A DNA stretch of 64,000 nt, taken from contig NZ_JOIU01000037.1 in assembly GCF_000720135.1 (NCBI RefSeq), positions 1-64,000 on the forward strand, in the 5' to 3' direction. Every line of letters begins with the position of its first letter. Within the stretch, counting starts at the first letter, position 1. This DNA is from Streptomyces sp. NRRL S-1022. GTDB taxonomy: Bacteria; Actinomycetota; Actinomycetes; Streptomycetales; Streptomycetaceae. This document shows positions 43,684 through 53,441 of this stretch, piece by piece. Made by a program: the position numbers and the translations under genes. The notes beneath the pieces were generated by a model that was not told the origin of the DNA, did not search any database, and saw nothing but the letters and a program-made list of their open reading frames with translations.

Positions 43684-46600
43684 ATGCAGATCCGGCTGAC
43701 CGTCGTGGACCCGCTCGGCCCGGCCCCGCAGCGGGGCCGCGCCGTGAGCCGCGACGTACTGGTCACGGCGCCCGCGGGCACGGAGCTGGCCGCGGTCGCG
43801 TCGGCGCTGGCCGGGGCGGTCACCGGTGACGGCGGCACCGGCCGGGAGGCCGGCGGCGCCTCCGTGGTGCTGTACGCGGGCACCGAGCGGCTCGACCCCC
43901 GGCGCAGCACCCTCGGCGAACCGCCGCTGACGGACGGCGCCGTGCTCTCCCTCGGCGCTCCGGCGGCCCCCGAACCGCACCCCGAACTGGACGAGGCCCC
44001 GACCCGGCTGCACGTGGTCGCCGGCCCGGACGCGGGCGGGGTGCACCTGCTGCACGGCGGCCGGATCACCGTCGGCCGCTCCGCCGACGCCGACGTCCCG
44101 CTGGACGACCCCGACGTGTCCCGCCTGCACTGCGCGGTCACCGTCGACGCGGACGGCCGGGTCTCGGTCGCCGACCTCGGCTCCACGAACGGCACGACCC
44201 TCGACGGCGTACGGGTCTCGGAGCGGCCGGTGCGGGTGCCCGCCGGTGGGCTGCTGCGGATAGGCGAGTCGGCACTGCGGGTCACGCGGGCCGGGGGACC
44301 CGGGATGCGCGTGCGGACGGTGCCCGACGGAGAGGGCTGCGTGCGGGTCGTACCGGGCGCCGGATCCGCCGCGGCGCCCGCGCCGGACGCGTCGCCGCCG
44401 GCGGGTGCGAGGGGCCCTGGCGCCGTCCCCGCCGCGGCGGACGGCGGGGCAGGCGCCGGGACACGGCCCTCTCCTCCGGCCGGCGCCGGGCACCGGCCCG
44501 GCGGGGCGGGGGCCGCTTCCGGGGGTGCGGCCGCGCAGCACGCCTACGGCGCCGCCGGCTGGGACGCGGGAGCCCAGGAGCACCGGCGCGGGCCGTCCGC
44601 GGCGGTACCGGGACAGGCCGGGGCGCCGAGTGCCGAGAGCCGGAGCGGGACGGCCGGCGGGGACACCCACGCGGGGCGCTTCGGGATCGCCGGCGAGGAC
44701 CCCCGGGCGGGCGGGCGCAAGGGCACCCCGGCCGGGGGCACCGACACCCCGCAGGGCGCCCGGCGGCGCGGCCTCGGGGCCTGGGCGCGCCGGCTGGCCG
44801 GCGGACGCGACGAGCAGCCGGCCGGCACGGGCGGCGGGCCGGCCGCCCGCGTCGGCGCGGCCCCGGCCGCCGGGGCCCCGCGGCAGCCGGAGACCTGGCC
44901 CGACCCGGCCGCCCTGCTGCTGACCGCGCTGGGTCCCGGACCCCGCCTGTGGGAGCGCGGGCCGGGACACCCGGAGGCGCTGGCCGTGCGGCTCGGCACG
45001 GCCGACCGGAGCGCGCCGGACGGCTCGGGCCTGCTGCCCGCGGTGCCGGTGACCGCCGCGCTGCGCGAGGCGGGCGCGCTGGGCCTGGCGGGTCCGCGCC
45101 CCCGGCTGTCCGGGCTGGCCCGCGCGGTGCTGGCCCAGCTCGCCGCGCTGCACTCCCCCGACCTCCTGGAGATCGTGCTGATCAGCGCGGACCGCTCGCG
45201 GCCGGTGGCGGACCGTACGGCCGAGTGGGCCTGGCTGGGCTGGCTCCCGCACGTCCGGCCGGGCCACGGCCAGGACTGCCGGCTGCTGCTGGCCTACGAC
45301 CGCGAACAGGCGGCGGCCCGCACGGAGGAGCTGCTGCGCCGCCTGGACGACCACGCGGCGACGGGCCGCACCGCGGCCCACCCCGCCCCGCCCCGCCCCG
45401 GGAGCCCCGCACCGTCCGGCGGCACCGCCACCCCGGCGGCCCACGACCCGGCCCCGATCCCGCCCGGCGCACCGACACCGGCACCGGCACCGGCACCGGC
45501 CACACCGTCCCCCGACACCTTCACCGGGACGCCCGCCGGCCCCGGGCAGGCCGCCGCCCGGCGGCCCTCCTGGGCCAAGGACGACGTCGGCGCCGGCGGC
45601 TTCGCGGGGCCGTACACGATCGTCGTGGTGGACGGTGACCCCGGCGGCTCGGCGCTGCGGGACGCGCTGGCGCGGCTGGCCGTGGCCGGGCCGCGGGCCG
45701 GCATCCACGTGGTGTGCCTCGCCGAGACCGAGACCGCCTCGCCGGCGTCCCCGGTGACCCGGACGTACGAGGCCGCCTGCGCGGTGACGCCGACGTTCCG
45801 GCACTGCGGTGCCGTGGCCATGCTGAGCGGGGACGTCGCCGCCGCGCTGCAACTGCTCCGGGTCGCGCCCGGCGGCCCCGTCGGCACCGGAACGCTCGCC
45901 GCCGTCGACGCCGTCTCCGCCGCCTGGGCGGAACGGTTCGCGCGGGCGCTGGCGCCGCTGCGCCCGGACGGCCCGCCCGGTGAACGGCACGCGCGCGTGG
46001 CCACGCCGCTGCCCCGGTCGGCACGGCTGCTGGACGAGCTGGGCCTGGCCCGGGCCACCCCGGCGTCGCTGATGGCGCGCTGGGCGGACGCGGCCGACGA
46101 CACCGAGTCGCTGGGCGGCCGGGCACGGGCGGTGCTGGGTGCCGGCCCGCACGGGCCGGTCACCGCGGACCTCGTGGCCGAGGGCCCGCACCTGCTGGTC
46201 GAGGGCCCCGCCGGCAGCGGCCGTACCGAGCTGCTGCGGACCGTGGTCGCCTCGCTGGCCGCCGCCGAGCGCCCGGACCGGCTGGCCATGGTGCTGCTCG
46301 ACGGCCGGGACGGCGTCGGCACGGGTGCCGGGCTGGGCGAGGGCCTGCGCGTGTGCACCGACATACCGCACGTCACCACGCACCTGATCGCCAACGACCC
46401 CGTGCGCATGCGGGAGTTCGCCCAGTCGCTGACCGCCGAGCTGAAGCGCCGGGCGGAGCTGCTGGGCCGGGCGGACTTCGCCCGGTGGCACGCCGGGCAG
46501 GAGGTGTCCGGCCGGATGGTGTCCCAGCGTACCCCCGCCTCCGGTCACACCGGTCCAGCCTCCGGTCCCGCCTCCGCGTCCGGTGACATCGAGTCGCCGC

Positions 46601-47175
46601 CCAGCTCCACCCTGCGCCTGCGGCCGGGCGCGGCGGCCCGGCAGCGGGCCGCCGCCGCACCGCCGCTGCCCCGGCTGGTGGTGGTCGTCGACGACCTGGA
46701 CGCGCTGGTCTCCCCCGCCCTCGGCTCGCCGGGCCGGCCCGCCGCCGGCTCGGTCATACGCGCGCTGGAGGCGGTGACCCGGGACGGCGAGCGGCTCGGC
46801 GTGCACCTGGTGGCGGCGACCGGGGCCGGCGGCCGTACGGCGGAGTCCGAGCCGGCGCGCCGGGCAGCCCTGCGGATCACGCTGGACGCCCCGCAGCCGG
46901 GGCCGGACCAGCCGGCGCCGGGCCGGGGCACGCTGGCGTACGGGGACGGGCGGACCGTGGGCTTCCAGGGCGGCCGGGTGACGGGCCGTATCCCGCGTAC
47001 CGCGACCCAGCGGCCCACGGTCGTCCCGCTGGACTGGCAGCGTATGGGCGACCCGCCGGCCCGCCGGCCCGTGCGGGAGCTGGGCAACGGCCCGACGGAC
47101 CTGGCGCTGCTGGCGAGCGCGGTGGAGCGGGCCGCCCGCCAGGTCGCGGCGGCGGAGGTCCCGTCCCTGCTCTGA
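43684..47175 (+). CDS. FHA-domain protein with FtsK/EssC-like ATPase domain
   Basis: Large cytosolic protein of 1163 residues. An N-terminal ubiquitin/YukD-like segment (MQIRLTVVDPLGP ... LGEPPLTDGAVLSLGAP) is followed by an FHA domain at about 100-200 (GRSADADVPLDDPDVSRLHC ... DLGSTNGT). A disordered Gly/Ala/Pro-rich linker of some 150 residues follows. The C-terminal half resembles type VII secretion EccC/EssC ATPases, with a first degenerate nucleotide module and a second with Walker A GPAGSGRTELLR (residue 840) and Walker B VVVDDLDAL (997). It has no membrane helices, unlike EssC. The neighbouring kinases suggest phospho-Thr binding. The start is not secure; GTG codons lie just upstream. 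Confidence 0.8.
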   Translation: MQIRLTVVDPLGPAPQRGRAVSRDVLVTAPAGTELAAVASALAGAVTGDGGTGREAGGASVVLYAGTERLDPRRSTLGEPPLTDGAVLSLGAPAAPEPHPELDEAPTRLHVVAGPDAGGVHLLHGGRITVGRSADADVPLDDPDVSRLHCAVTVDADGRVSVADLGSTNGTTLDGVRVSERPVRVPAGGLLRIGESALRVTRAGGPGMRVRTVPDGEGCVRVVPGAGSAAAPAPDASPPAGARGPGAVPAAADGGAGAGTRPSPPAGAGHRPGGAGAASGGAAAQHAYGAAGWDAGAQEHRRGPSAAVPGQAGAPSAESRSGTAGGDTHAGRFGIAGEDPRAGGRKGTPAGGTDTPQGARRRGLGAWARRLAGGRDEQPAGTGGGPAARVGAAPAAGAPRQPETWPDPAALLLTALGPGPRLWERGPGHPEALAVRLGTADRSAPDGSGLLPAVPVTAALREAGALGLAGPRPRLSGLARAVLAQLAALHSPDLLEIVLISADRSRPVADRTAEWAWLGWLPHVRPGHGQDCRLLLAYDREQAAARTEELLRRLDDHAATGRTAAHPAPPRPGSPAPSGGTATPAAHDPAPIPPGAPTPAPAPAPATPSPDTFTGTPAGPGQAAARRPSWAKDDVGAGGFAGPYTIVVVDGDPGGSALRDALARLAVAGPRAGIHVVCLAETETASPASPVTRTYEAACAVTPTFRHCGAVAMLSGDVAAALQLLRVAPGGPVGTGTLAAVDAVSAAWAERFARALAPLRPDGPPGERHARVATPLPRSARLLDELGLARATPASLMARWADAADDTESLGGRARAVLGAGPHGPVTADLVAEGPHLLVEGPAGSGRTELLRTVVASLAAAERPDRLAMVLLDGRDGVGTGAGLGEGLRVCTDIPHVTTHLIANDPVRMREFAQSLTAELKRRAELLGRADFARWHAGQEVSGRMVSQRTPASGHTGPASGPASASGDIESPPSSTLRLRPGAAARQRAAAAPPLPRLVVVVDDLDALVSPALGSPGRPAAGSVIRALEAVTRDGERLGVHLVAATGAGGRTAESEPARRAALRITLDAPQPGPDQPAPGRGTLAYGDGRTVGFQGGRVTGRIPRTATQRPTVVPLDWQRMGDPPARRPVRELGNGPTDLALLASAVERAARQVAAAEVPSLL

Positions 47176-47396
47176 GCGCTCCGGCGGCCGCACCCGGGCG
47201 GTACGACGGTCCCCGTCACCCTTCCAGGTGAACCCGCCGTCTCCGGGGCGGGACCACCCCGCCCCGGCCCCCGCGAACCCGCACGCATACACCCCTGGTC
47301 ACGAGCCGGTCACGATGAGCCGGTGGACCCGGCAGGCGCTCTTGCCCGCCCGGAGCGGCCCGGCGTACACCGGACCGCACGGGACAGAGTTCTGAC

Positions 47397-47428
47397 GTTC
47401 AACTGCGTTCAACGACGAACGACGAACG
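47397..47428. promoter_or_regulatory. GTTCAAC / GACGAAC repeat cluster
   Basis: Two direct GTTCAAC units spaced 10 bases are followed by two GACGAAC units with the same spacing. The centre GTTCAACGACGAAC is an inverted repeat. It ends nine bases before the start of the sugar-binding protein gene and covers the 5' leader. Good candidate for a LacI- or GntR-type operator. Confidence 0.5.
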
Positions 47429-47436
47429 GGGAAGTG

Positions 47437-48816
47437 ATGCACAGCGAGAGCAGCACGTTCCGGACACACAGGGCCGTCACCACGTGCGCCGCACTGCTCG
47501 CGGGAGCGCTCGCGCTCTCCGCCTGCTCCGGCAGCGACAAAGACAAGAAGGACAGCGGGGACACGGGCGGCGGAGCCACCACCTCCACCGTGACCCTGCC
47601 GAAGCTGAACGGCGCCCATCTGGAGGTGGCCGCCGTCTGGACCGGTGCCGAACAGGCCAACTTCAAGAAGGTGCTCGCCGAGTTCGAGAAGCGGACCGGC
47701 GCCAAGGTCACCTTCGTCCCCGCGCAGGACCCGATCATCAACTTCCTCGGTTCGAAGATCGCGGGCGGCCAGCCGCCGGACGTCGCGCTGCTCCCGCAGC
47801 CCGGCGCCATCAAGCAGGCGGTCGACAAGGGCTGGGCCAAGCCCCTCGGGCCGGAGGCCGCCAAGGAGCTGGCCGAGAACTACGCGCAGGGCTGGCAGGA
47901 CATCGGCAAGGTCGGCGGCAAGCAGTACGGCGTCTACTACAAGGCCGCCAACAAGTCGCTGATCTGGTACAACGCCAAGGTCTTCGAGAACGCGGGCGCC
48001 AAGGAGCCGAAGACCTGGCAGGACCTGCTGACCGCCTCGCGCGCGGTGTACGACTCGGGTGTCACCCCGTTCTCGGTGGCCGGCGCGGACGGCTGGCCGC
48101 TGACCGACTGGTTCGAGAACGTGTACCTGTCCCAGGCCGGCCCGGAGAAGTACGACCAGCTGGCCCAGCACAAGATCAAGTGGACCGATCCGTCGGTGAG
48201 GCAGGCGCTGACCACCCTCGCCCAGATCTGGGGCAGGAAGGACTACCTGGCCGGCGGTCAGAGCGGCGCGCTCCAGACGGAGTTCCCGCAGTCGGTCACC
48301 CAGACCTTCACCGGCGGCGACCAGCCGAAGTCCGCGATGGTGTACGAGGGCGACTTCGTGCAGGTCAACATCGGGGAGACCAAGGCGAAGGTGGGCACGG
48401 ACGCGAAGGTGTTCCCCTTCCCGGCGGTCGGCTCGGCCGCGCCGGTGGTCTCCGGCGGTGACGCCGCGGTGATCCTGAAGGACTCCAAGGCCGCGCAGGC
48501 CCTGGCCACCTTCCTCGCCTCCCCGGACGCGGCCACGATCCAGGCGAAGCTCGGCGGTTACCTCTCCCCGAACAAGAACGTGCCGGTCTCGTCGTACCCG
48601 AACGCGGTCCAGCAGAAGATCGCCAAGGCGCTCATCGCGTCCGGCGACGACTTCCGCTTCGACATGTCCGACCAGGCCCCGCAGGCCTTCGGCGGGACGC
48701 CCGGCAAGGGTGAGTGGAAGGACCTCCAGGACTTCCTGAAGAACCCGAAGGACGTCGCGGGTGCCCAGGCGAAGCTGGAGAAGGACGCGGCCGCGGCCTA
48801 CGGGAACGGGGGCTGA
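47437..48816 (+). CDS. Carbohydrate ABC transporter substrate-binding lipoprotein
   Basis: Lipoprotein of 459 residues. A Sec signal ends in the lipobox LSAC at about residue 32. The mature protein is a family 1 extracellular solute-binding protein (LEVAAVWTGAEQANFKKVLAEFEKRTG ... GGQPPDVALLPQPG ... WYNAKVFENAG). The C-terminus has ALATFLASPDAATIQAKLGG. It captures a carbohydrate outside the membrane and delivers it to the permeases encoded by the next two genes. ATG 47437 with GGGGAAG upstream. Confidence 0.93.
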   Translation: MHSESSTFRTHRAVTTCAALLAGALALSACSGSDKDKKDSGDTGGGATTSTVTLPKLNGAHLEVAAVWTGAEQANFKKVLAEFEKRTGAKVTFVPAQDPIINFLGSKIAGGQPPDVALLPQPGAIKQAVDKGWAKPLGPEAAKELAENYAQGWQDIGKVGGKQYGVYYKAANKSLIWYNAKVFENAGAKEPKTWQDLLTASRAVYDSGVTPFSVAGADGWPLTDWFENVYLSQAGPEKYDQLAQHKIKWTDPSVRQALTTLAQIWGRKDYLAGGQSGALQTEFPQSVTQTFTGGDQPKSAMVYEGDFVQVNIGETKAKVGTDAKVFPFPAVGSAAPVVSGGDAAVILKDSKAAQALATFLASPDAATIQAKLGGYLSPNKNVPVSSYPNAVQQKIAKALIASGDDFRFDMSDQAPQAFGGTPGKGEWKDLQDFLKNPKDVAGAQAKLEKDAAAAYGNGG

Positions 48817-48823
48817 TCCGGCC

Positions 48824-50167
48824 ATGGCGTCGGCAGCGGCGGCCGGGGCCCCACCGGGCCCCGCCGCGCCCCGCGGTCGCAAGAGCGTGACCGGCACCCG
48901 CAGGACCGTGGCAGCGTTGTTCCTGCTGCCCGCGCTGGTGCTGCTCGGCGCGCTCGTGGTCTACCCGATCGGGTACTCGCTCGTCCGCAGCTTCTACAAC
49001 GCCTCCGGCGACGGCTTCGCCGGCTTCGACAACTACACGGCGCTCTTCACCGACGACGGCATCCGCACCGCCCTGAAGAACAACGTGCTGTGGGTGGTGT
49101 TCGCGCCGACGATCGCCACCGCGCTGGGCCTGGTCTTCGCGGTGCTGACCGAACGGGTGCGCTGGGGGACGGCGTTCAAGCTGGTCGTCTTCATGCCGAT
49201 GGCGATCTCGATGCTGGCCGCCGGGATCATCTTCCGGCTGGTGTACGACCAGGACCCCGACAAGGGCGTCGCGAACGCGGTGTGGGTGGGCGTGCACGAC
49301 ACGTTCGCGCAGTCGTCGGCGTTCCCGAAGGCGCACCCGGGCCGTGACTCGCCGCTGCGGCCGGACCAGGGCGGCTTCGTCACCAAGGCGCCCGTCCGCG
49401 CCGGACACCCGGTGACCCTGCCACTGGTCGGTGTCGCCCCGGACCAGCTGCCGGACGACGCCGGGAAGGCCGCCGCCGCGCAGGCCCGGCCGGGGAAGGT
49501 CACCGGCAGCACCTGGCAGGACTTCACCCGCGGCAAGGGCGTCGGCAGGCTCGGCGCGCCGGATCCGTCCGAGGTGGGGTACGCCGGGATGCGGATCGAG
49601 GCGGTGAAGGACGGCAAGGTGGTCGCGTCCACGAAGGCGTCCGGCGACGGCACCTTCACCCTGCCCGCAGCGGCCGACGGGGCGCTGCTCCGGCTGCCCG
49701 CGGGCAACTTCAGGGAGCCGTACAACGGGGTGGACTGGCTCGGTCCGGCGCTCGTGACGCCGTCGATCATCGGGTCGTACGTGTGGATGTGGGCGGGCTT
49801 CGCGATGGTGCTGATCGCGGCCGGGCTCGCGGGCGTGCCCCGGGAGCTGCTGGAGGCGGCGCGGGTGGACGGCGCCACCGAGTGGCAGGTGTTCCGCAAG
49901 GTCACGGTGCCGCTGCTGGCGCCGGTGCTGGCGGTCGTGGCCGTCACCCTGATGATCAATGTGCTGAAGGTCTTCGACCTGGTGTTCATCATCGCGCCGG
50001 GGTCCTCCCAGGACGACGCGAACGTGCTCGCGCTGGAGCTGTACCGCAAGGGCTTCGCGGAGGACCAGCCCGGCATCGCGAGCGCGATCTCGGTGTTCCT
50101 GCTGCTGCTGGTGATCCCGGTGATGCTGTTCAACGTGCGTCGGCTGCGGCGGGAGGTACGGCGATGA
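48824..50167 (+). CDS. ABC transporter permease with a large inserted extracytoplasmic domain
   Basis: MalF-type permease of 447 residues. The family is normally about 300. Between helices 3 and 4 (residues about 151-305) lies an inserted hydrophilic segment. Part of it looks like a small beta-sandwich, GYAGMRIEAVKDGKVVASTKASGDGTF, of the carboxypeptidase-regulatory type. The permease signature EAA is in ELLEAARVDGATEWQVFRKVTVPLL. The start is ATG 48824, seven bases after the binding-protein stop. It forms a channel with the next permease. Confidence 0.9.
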   Translation: MASAAAAGAPPGPAAPRGRKSVTGTRRTVAALFLLPALVLLGALVVYPIGYSLVRSFYNASGDGFAGFDNYTALFTDDGIRTALKNNVLWVVFAPTIATALGLVFAVLTERVRWGTAFKLVVFMPMAISMLAAGIIFRLVYDQDPDKGVANAVWVGVHDTFAQSSAFPKAHPGRDSPLRPDQGGFVTKAPVRAGHPVTLPLVGVAPDQLPDDAGKAAAAQARPGKVTGSTWQDFTRGKGVGRLGAPDPSEVGYAGMRIEAVKDGKVVASTKASGDGTFTLPAAADGALLRLPAGNFREPYNGVDWLGPALVTPSIIGSYVWMWAGFAMVLIAAGLAGVPRELLEAARVDGATEWQVFRKVTVPLLAPVLAVVAVTLMINVLKVFDLVFIIAPGSSQDDANVLALELYRKGFAEDQPGIASAISVFLLLLVIPVMLFNVRRLRREVRR

Positions 50168-51072
50168 CGGCGACCGCCGGAAGCATCGGCAAGGCCGAAC
50201 CGGTTGGGGCGGTGCGGGCGAGGCGGTCGGTCGGCTCCCGGATCGTGGAGCGGCTGGGCGGCGGGCTCGTCCGGGTGGTCCTGATCCTGGTGGGCCTGTT
50301 CTGGCTGGTGCCGACCATCGGCCTGCTCCTCTCCTCCCTGCGCACACCGCAGGACATGAGTGCGAGCGGCTGGTGGACGGTGTTCACCAAGCCGTCCCAG
50401 CTGACCGTGGACAGCTACCAGCGGCTGCTGGAGAACTCCGACATCACCAACTCCCTGGTGAACACGGTGCTGATCACGGTCCCGGCGACCGTGCTGGTCG
50501 TGGTGATCGGGTCGCTGGCCGGGTACGCGTTCGCGTGGATGGAGTTCCCGGGCCGGGACTGGTGGTTCCTGGGCGTGGTGAGCCTGCTGGTGGTGCCCGT
50601 GCAGGTCGCGCTGATCCCGATCGCCGAACTGTTCGGCAGGATCGGGCTGTTCGGGACGATTCTCGGGGTGATCCTGTTCCACACCGGCTTCGGCCTGCCG
50701 TTCGCGGTGTTCCTGCTGCGGAACTTCTTCGCGGAGATCCCGCGCGAGCTGCTGGAGGCGGCCCGGCTCGACGGCGCCGGTGAACTGCGGCTGTTCGCCC
50801 GGGTGGTGATGCCGCTGGGCGGGCCGGCGATCGCGAGCCTCGGCATCTTCCAGTTCCTGTGGGTGTGGAACGACATGCTGGTGGCGCTGGTGTTCACCAA
50901 GTCGGGCACCCAGCCGATCACGGTCGCGCTGCAGACGCAGGTACGGCAGTTCGGCAACAACATCGACGTGCTGGCGCCCGGCGCGTTCATCTCCATGGTG
51001 ATCCCGCTGGCCGTGTTCTTCGCGTTCCAGCGGCAGTTCGTGTCCGGGGTGATGGCCGGAGCGGTCAAGTAG
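50164..51072 (+). CDS. Carbohydrate ABC transporter permease (MalG-type)
   Basis: Permease of 302 residues with six helices. The EAA loop is in ELLEAARLDGAGELRLFARVVMPL. ATG overlaps the stop of the first permease (ATGA). No ATPase gene follows; in Streptomyces many such importers share the MsiK ATPase encoded elsewhere. A terminator follows at 51094. Confidence 0.93.
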   Translation: MTATAGSIGKAEPVGAVRARRSVGSRIVERLGGGLVRVVLILVGLFWLVPTIGLLLSSLRTPQDMSASGWWTVFTKPSQLTVDSYQRLLENSDITNSLVNTVLITVPATVLVVVIGSLAGYAFAWMEFPGRDWWFLGVVSLLVVPVQVALIPIAELFGRIGLFGTILGVILFHTGFGLPFAVFLLRNFFAEIPRELLEAARLDGAGELRLFARVVMPLGGPAIASLGIFQFLWVWNDMLVALVFTKSGTQPITVALQTQVRQFGNNIDVLAPGAFISMVIPLAVFFAFQRQFVSGVMAGAVK

Positions 51073-51093
51073 CCGCGCCGCAGGGCGGTTTGC

Positions 51094-51123
51094 GAGGGGC
51101 GGGCCGTCGGCGGCCCGCCCCTC
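51094..51123 (+). terminator. Intrinsic terminator of the ABC operon
   Basis: A 13-bp stem GAGGGGCGGGCCG and complement with a 4-base loop, 22 bases after the second permease. Confidence 0.8.
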
Positions 51124-51227
51124 GTCGTCCGTCCGGCGTCCCCCGAATGCCGTACGGGCCGTAACCAAGTGGCTCCCCGGGCCGTTGCCGGGCAGAACGC
51201 CCGCGCCGACCGACCCATGGATGCCCC

Positions 51228-53441
51228 TTGCCCAGGTTCAGTGTCATTGTCCCCGCGTACAAGGTCCAGGCGTATCTCCCCGAGTGCCTGGACTCGGTGC
51301 TCTCCCAGTCGTATCCCGATCTGGAACTGATCGCCGTGGACGACTGCTCGCCCGACGCCTGCGGCACGATCATCGACGAGTACGCGGCCCGGGACGCGCG
51401 GGTGAAGCCCGTCCACCTGGCCGCGAACCAGGGGCTGGGCCGGGCCCGCAACGCGGGCATGGCCGAGGCGACCGGTGACTACCTGGTCTTCCTGGACAGC
51501 GACGACACCCTCACCCCGGACGCGCTGCGGGCGGTCGCCGACCGGCTCAAGGAGACCGGGGACCCGGACGTGCTGGTCTTCGACTACGCCCGCACCTACT
51601 GGGACGGCCGCGAGGTGCGCAACCAGCTCGCCGCCCAGCTCACCGAGCAGGGCCCGGCGCCGTTCCGGCTGGAGGACCGGCCGGGGCTGCTGCGGGTGCT
51701 GATGGTGGCCTGGAACAAGGCCTGCCGGCGGGACTTCGTCGAGCAGCACGGCTTCCGCTTCCCGCCGGGCTACTACGAGGACACCCCCTGGACCTTCCCG
51801 GTGCTGCTGAGCGCGCAGTCGCTCGCCACCCTGGACCGGGTGTGCGTGCACTACCGGCAGCGCCGGCAGGGCAGCATCCTCGGCACCACCAGTGACAAGC
51901 ACTTCGACCTGTTCGAGCAGTACGACCGGGTGTTCGCGTACGTCGCGGAGCGGCCCGAACTGGAGCGCTGGCGCCCCGAGTTGTTCCGGCGGATGGTCGA
52001 CCACTACATGACGGTGTTCACCAAGCCGGGCCGGCTGCCGCGCGGCAGCCACGGCGCGTTCCTGCGCCGGGCCCGCGCCCACTACCGCCGCTACCGGGTG
52101 CCGGGGGCGCGCCTGCGGCCGCGGCACGCCCTGGTCCGCTTCGGGCTGCACCGCACGTTCCGGGCGCTCCGGCTGGCCGCGGCCGTCCGCCGCGGGACGC
52201 TGAGGTGCGCGGTGAAACTGGTCCGCGCCGCACGCACGGCCGCCCTGCGGCTGCACTACCGGTGCCAGCTGCGGCTGCCGCTGCGCTCCGACCGGGCGGT
52301 GTTCGCCGCCCGGGAGGGCCGCGGGGACCCGGCCGCGCTGGCTGAGGCGTTCCGTACGCACGTGCCGCGGGTGAGCACGGCGTGGGTCGCCCGGCCCGGC
52401 CAGGAGCACGCCGTACCGGCGGGCCCGCGCCGGCTGCGGCCCGGCACGGCCGCCTACTGGACGGCGCTGGCCCGCTCCCGCTACCTGGTCAGCGACGCCG
52501 GCTTCGAGGGGCGGCTGCGCAAGCGGCCCGGGCAGGTCTTCGTGCAGACCCGGCAGGGCACCCCGCTCGGGTACGCGGGCCTCGACCTGCTGGAACGCCC
52601 GGCGGCGGCCCGGGACCTGGACCCCGCGGAGCTGCTGCGGGGCGTCGACCAGTGGGACTACGTCCTGTCCGGCAACCGGCACGCCACCCTGACCTGGGAG
52701 CGCGTCCACCCGGGCGGCTACACCACGCTGGAGTACGGGCTGCCCCGCAACGACGTCCTGCAGCGGGCCACCGCGGCGGACGTGGCCCGGCTGCGCGCCG
52801 CACTGGGCGTCCCGGAGGGCGCGGTCGCGATCCTGTACGCGCCCGCGCACCGCGACCACCGGCGCACCCAGGAGCCGCTGCTCGACCTGGAGCGGATCGT
52901 GCGCCGGCTGGGGCCGCGCTTCGTGGTCCTGGCCCGCACCGGCATCCCCGTGCGGGGCACCCGGATCATCGACGTCTCCGGCCACCCGGACCCGGCGGAG
53001 CTGTGTCTGGCCTCCGACGCGCTGCTCACCGACCACGCGCCGGTGGTGTTCGACTACGCGGGCCTGGACCGGCCGATCGTGGTGCACACCGAGGACTGGG
53101 CGGCGTACGAGGCGGTCCGCGGTCTGTACCTCGACCTGCGGGCCTTCCCGCCGGGCGCGGTGGCGCGCAGCGAGGACGAGCTGATCGACATCTTCGCCAC
53201 CGGCCACTGGTGCGGCTCGCGCTCGGCGCAGCTGCGGGCGGCGTTCCGGGAGCGGTTCTGCCCGTGGGACGACGGGCGGGCCGCCGAGCGGGTCGTACGC
53301 CGGGTGGTGCGGGGCGAGACGGAGCTGCCGCCGGTGGTGCCGCTCGCGGACCGGAACCCGGCGCCGGCGGCCTGCGCACGGTCGCCGCTGGCCACCGTGC
53401 CGCAACCTTCCGGTCCCCTTCCCGTCACCGAGAGCCGCTGA
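51228..53441 (+). CDS. GT2 glycosyltransferase fused to a degenerate TagF-like domain
   Basis: Protein of 737 residues, first of three tandem paralogues. The N-terminal GT2 domain (1-240) keeps VDDCSPD, the metal motif FLDSDDT and YEDTPW. The C-terminal half (about 340-700) is related to CDP-glycerol glycerophosphotransferases (TagF/TarF). But the catalytic HGTPLK has become RQGTPLG, the second catalytic His is missing (VVLARTGIP), and VTDYSSxxFDYA is LTDHAPVVFDYA. It is therefore probably inactive as a polymerase. TTG start at 51228, by analogy to the MPRF starts of the paralogues. Cytosolic, perhaps membrane-associated. Confidence 0.85.
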   Translation: MPRFSVIVPAYKVQAYLPECLDSVLSQSYPDLELIAVDDCSPDACGTIIDEYAARDARVKPVHLAANQGLGRARNAGMAEATGDYLVFLDSDDTLTPDALRAVADRLKETGDPDVLVFDYARTYWDGREVRNQLAAQLTEQGPAPFRLEDRPGLLRVLMVAWNKACRRDFVEQHGFRFPPGYYEDTPWTFPVLLSAQSLATLDRVCVHYRQRRQGSILGTTSDKHFDLFEQYDRVFAYVAERPELERWRPELFRRMVDHYMTVFTKPGRLPRGSHGAFLRRARAHYRRYRVPGARLRPRHALVRFGLHRTFRALRLAAAVRRGTLRCAVKLVRAARTAALRLHYRCQLRLPLRSDRAVFAAREGRGDPAALAEAFRTHVPRVSTAWVARPGQEHAVPAGPRRLRPGTAAYWTALARSRYLVSDAGFEGRLRKRPGQVFVQTRQGTPLGYAGLDLLERPAAARDLDPAELLRGVDQWDYVLSGNRHATLTWERVHPGGYTTLEYGLPRNDVLQRATAADVARLRAALGVPEGAVAILYAPAHRDHRRTQEPLLDLERIVRRLGPRFVVLARTGIPVRGTRIIDVSGHPDPAELCLASDALLTDHAPVVFDYAGLDRPIVVHTEDWAAYEAVRGLYLDLRAFPPGAVARSEDELIDIFATGHWCGSRSAQLRAAFRERFCPWDDGRAAERVVRRVVRGETELPPVVPLADRNPAPAACARSPLATVPQPSGPLPVTESR

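Noticed and set aside
41014..47175. Very long open frames on both strands through the pkaA and FHA region
   Set aside because: High G+C keeps wrong frames open. Kinase and FHA/ATPase motifs fix the true frames; the extra parts are Arg/Pro/Gly-rich without domains.
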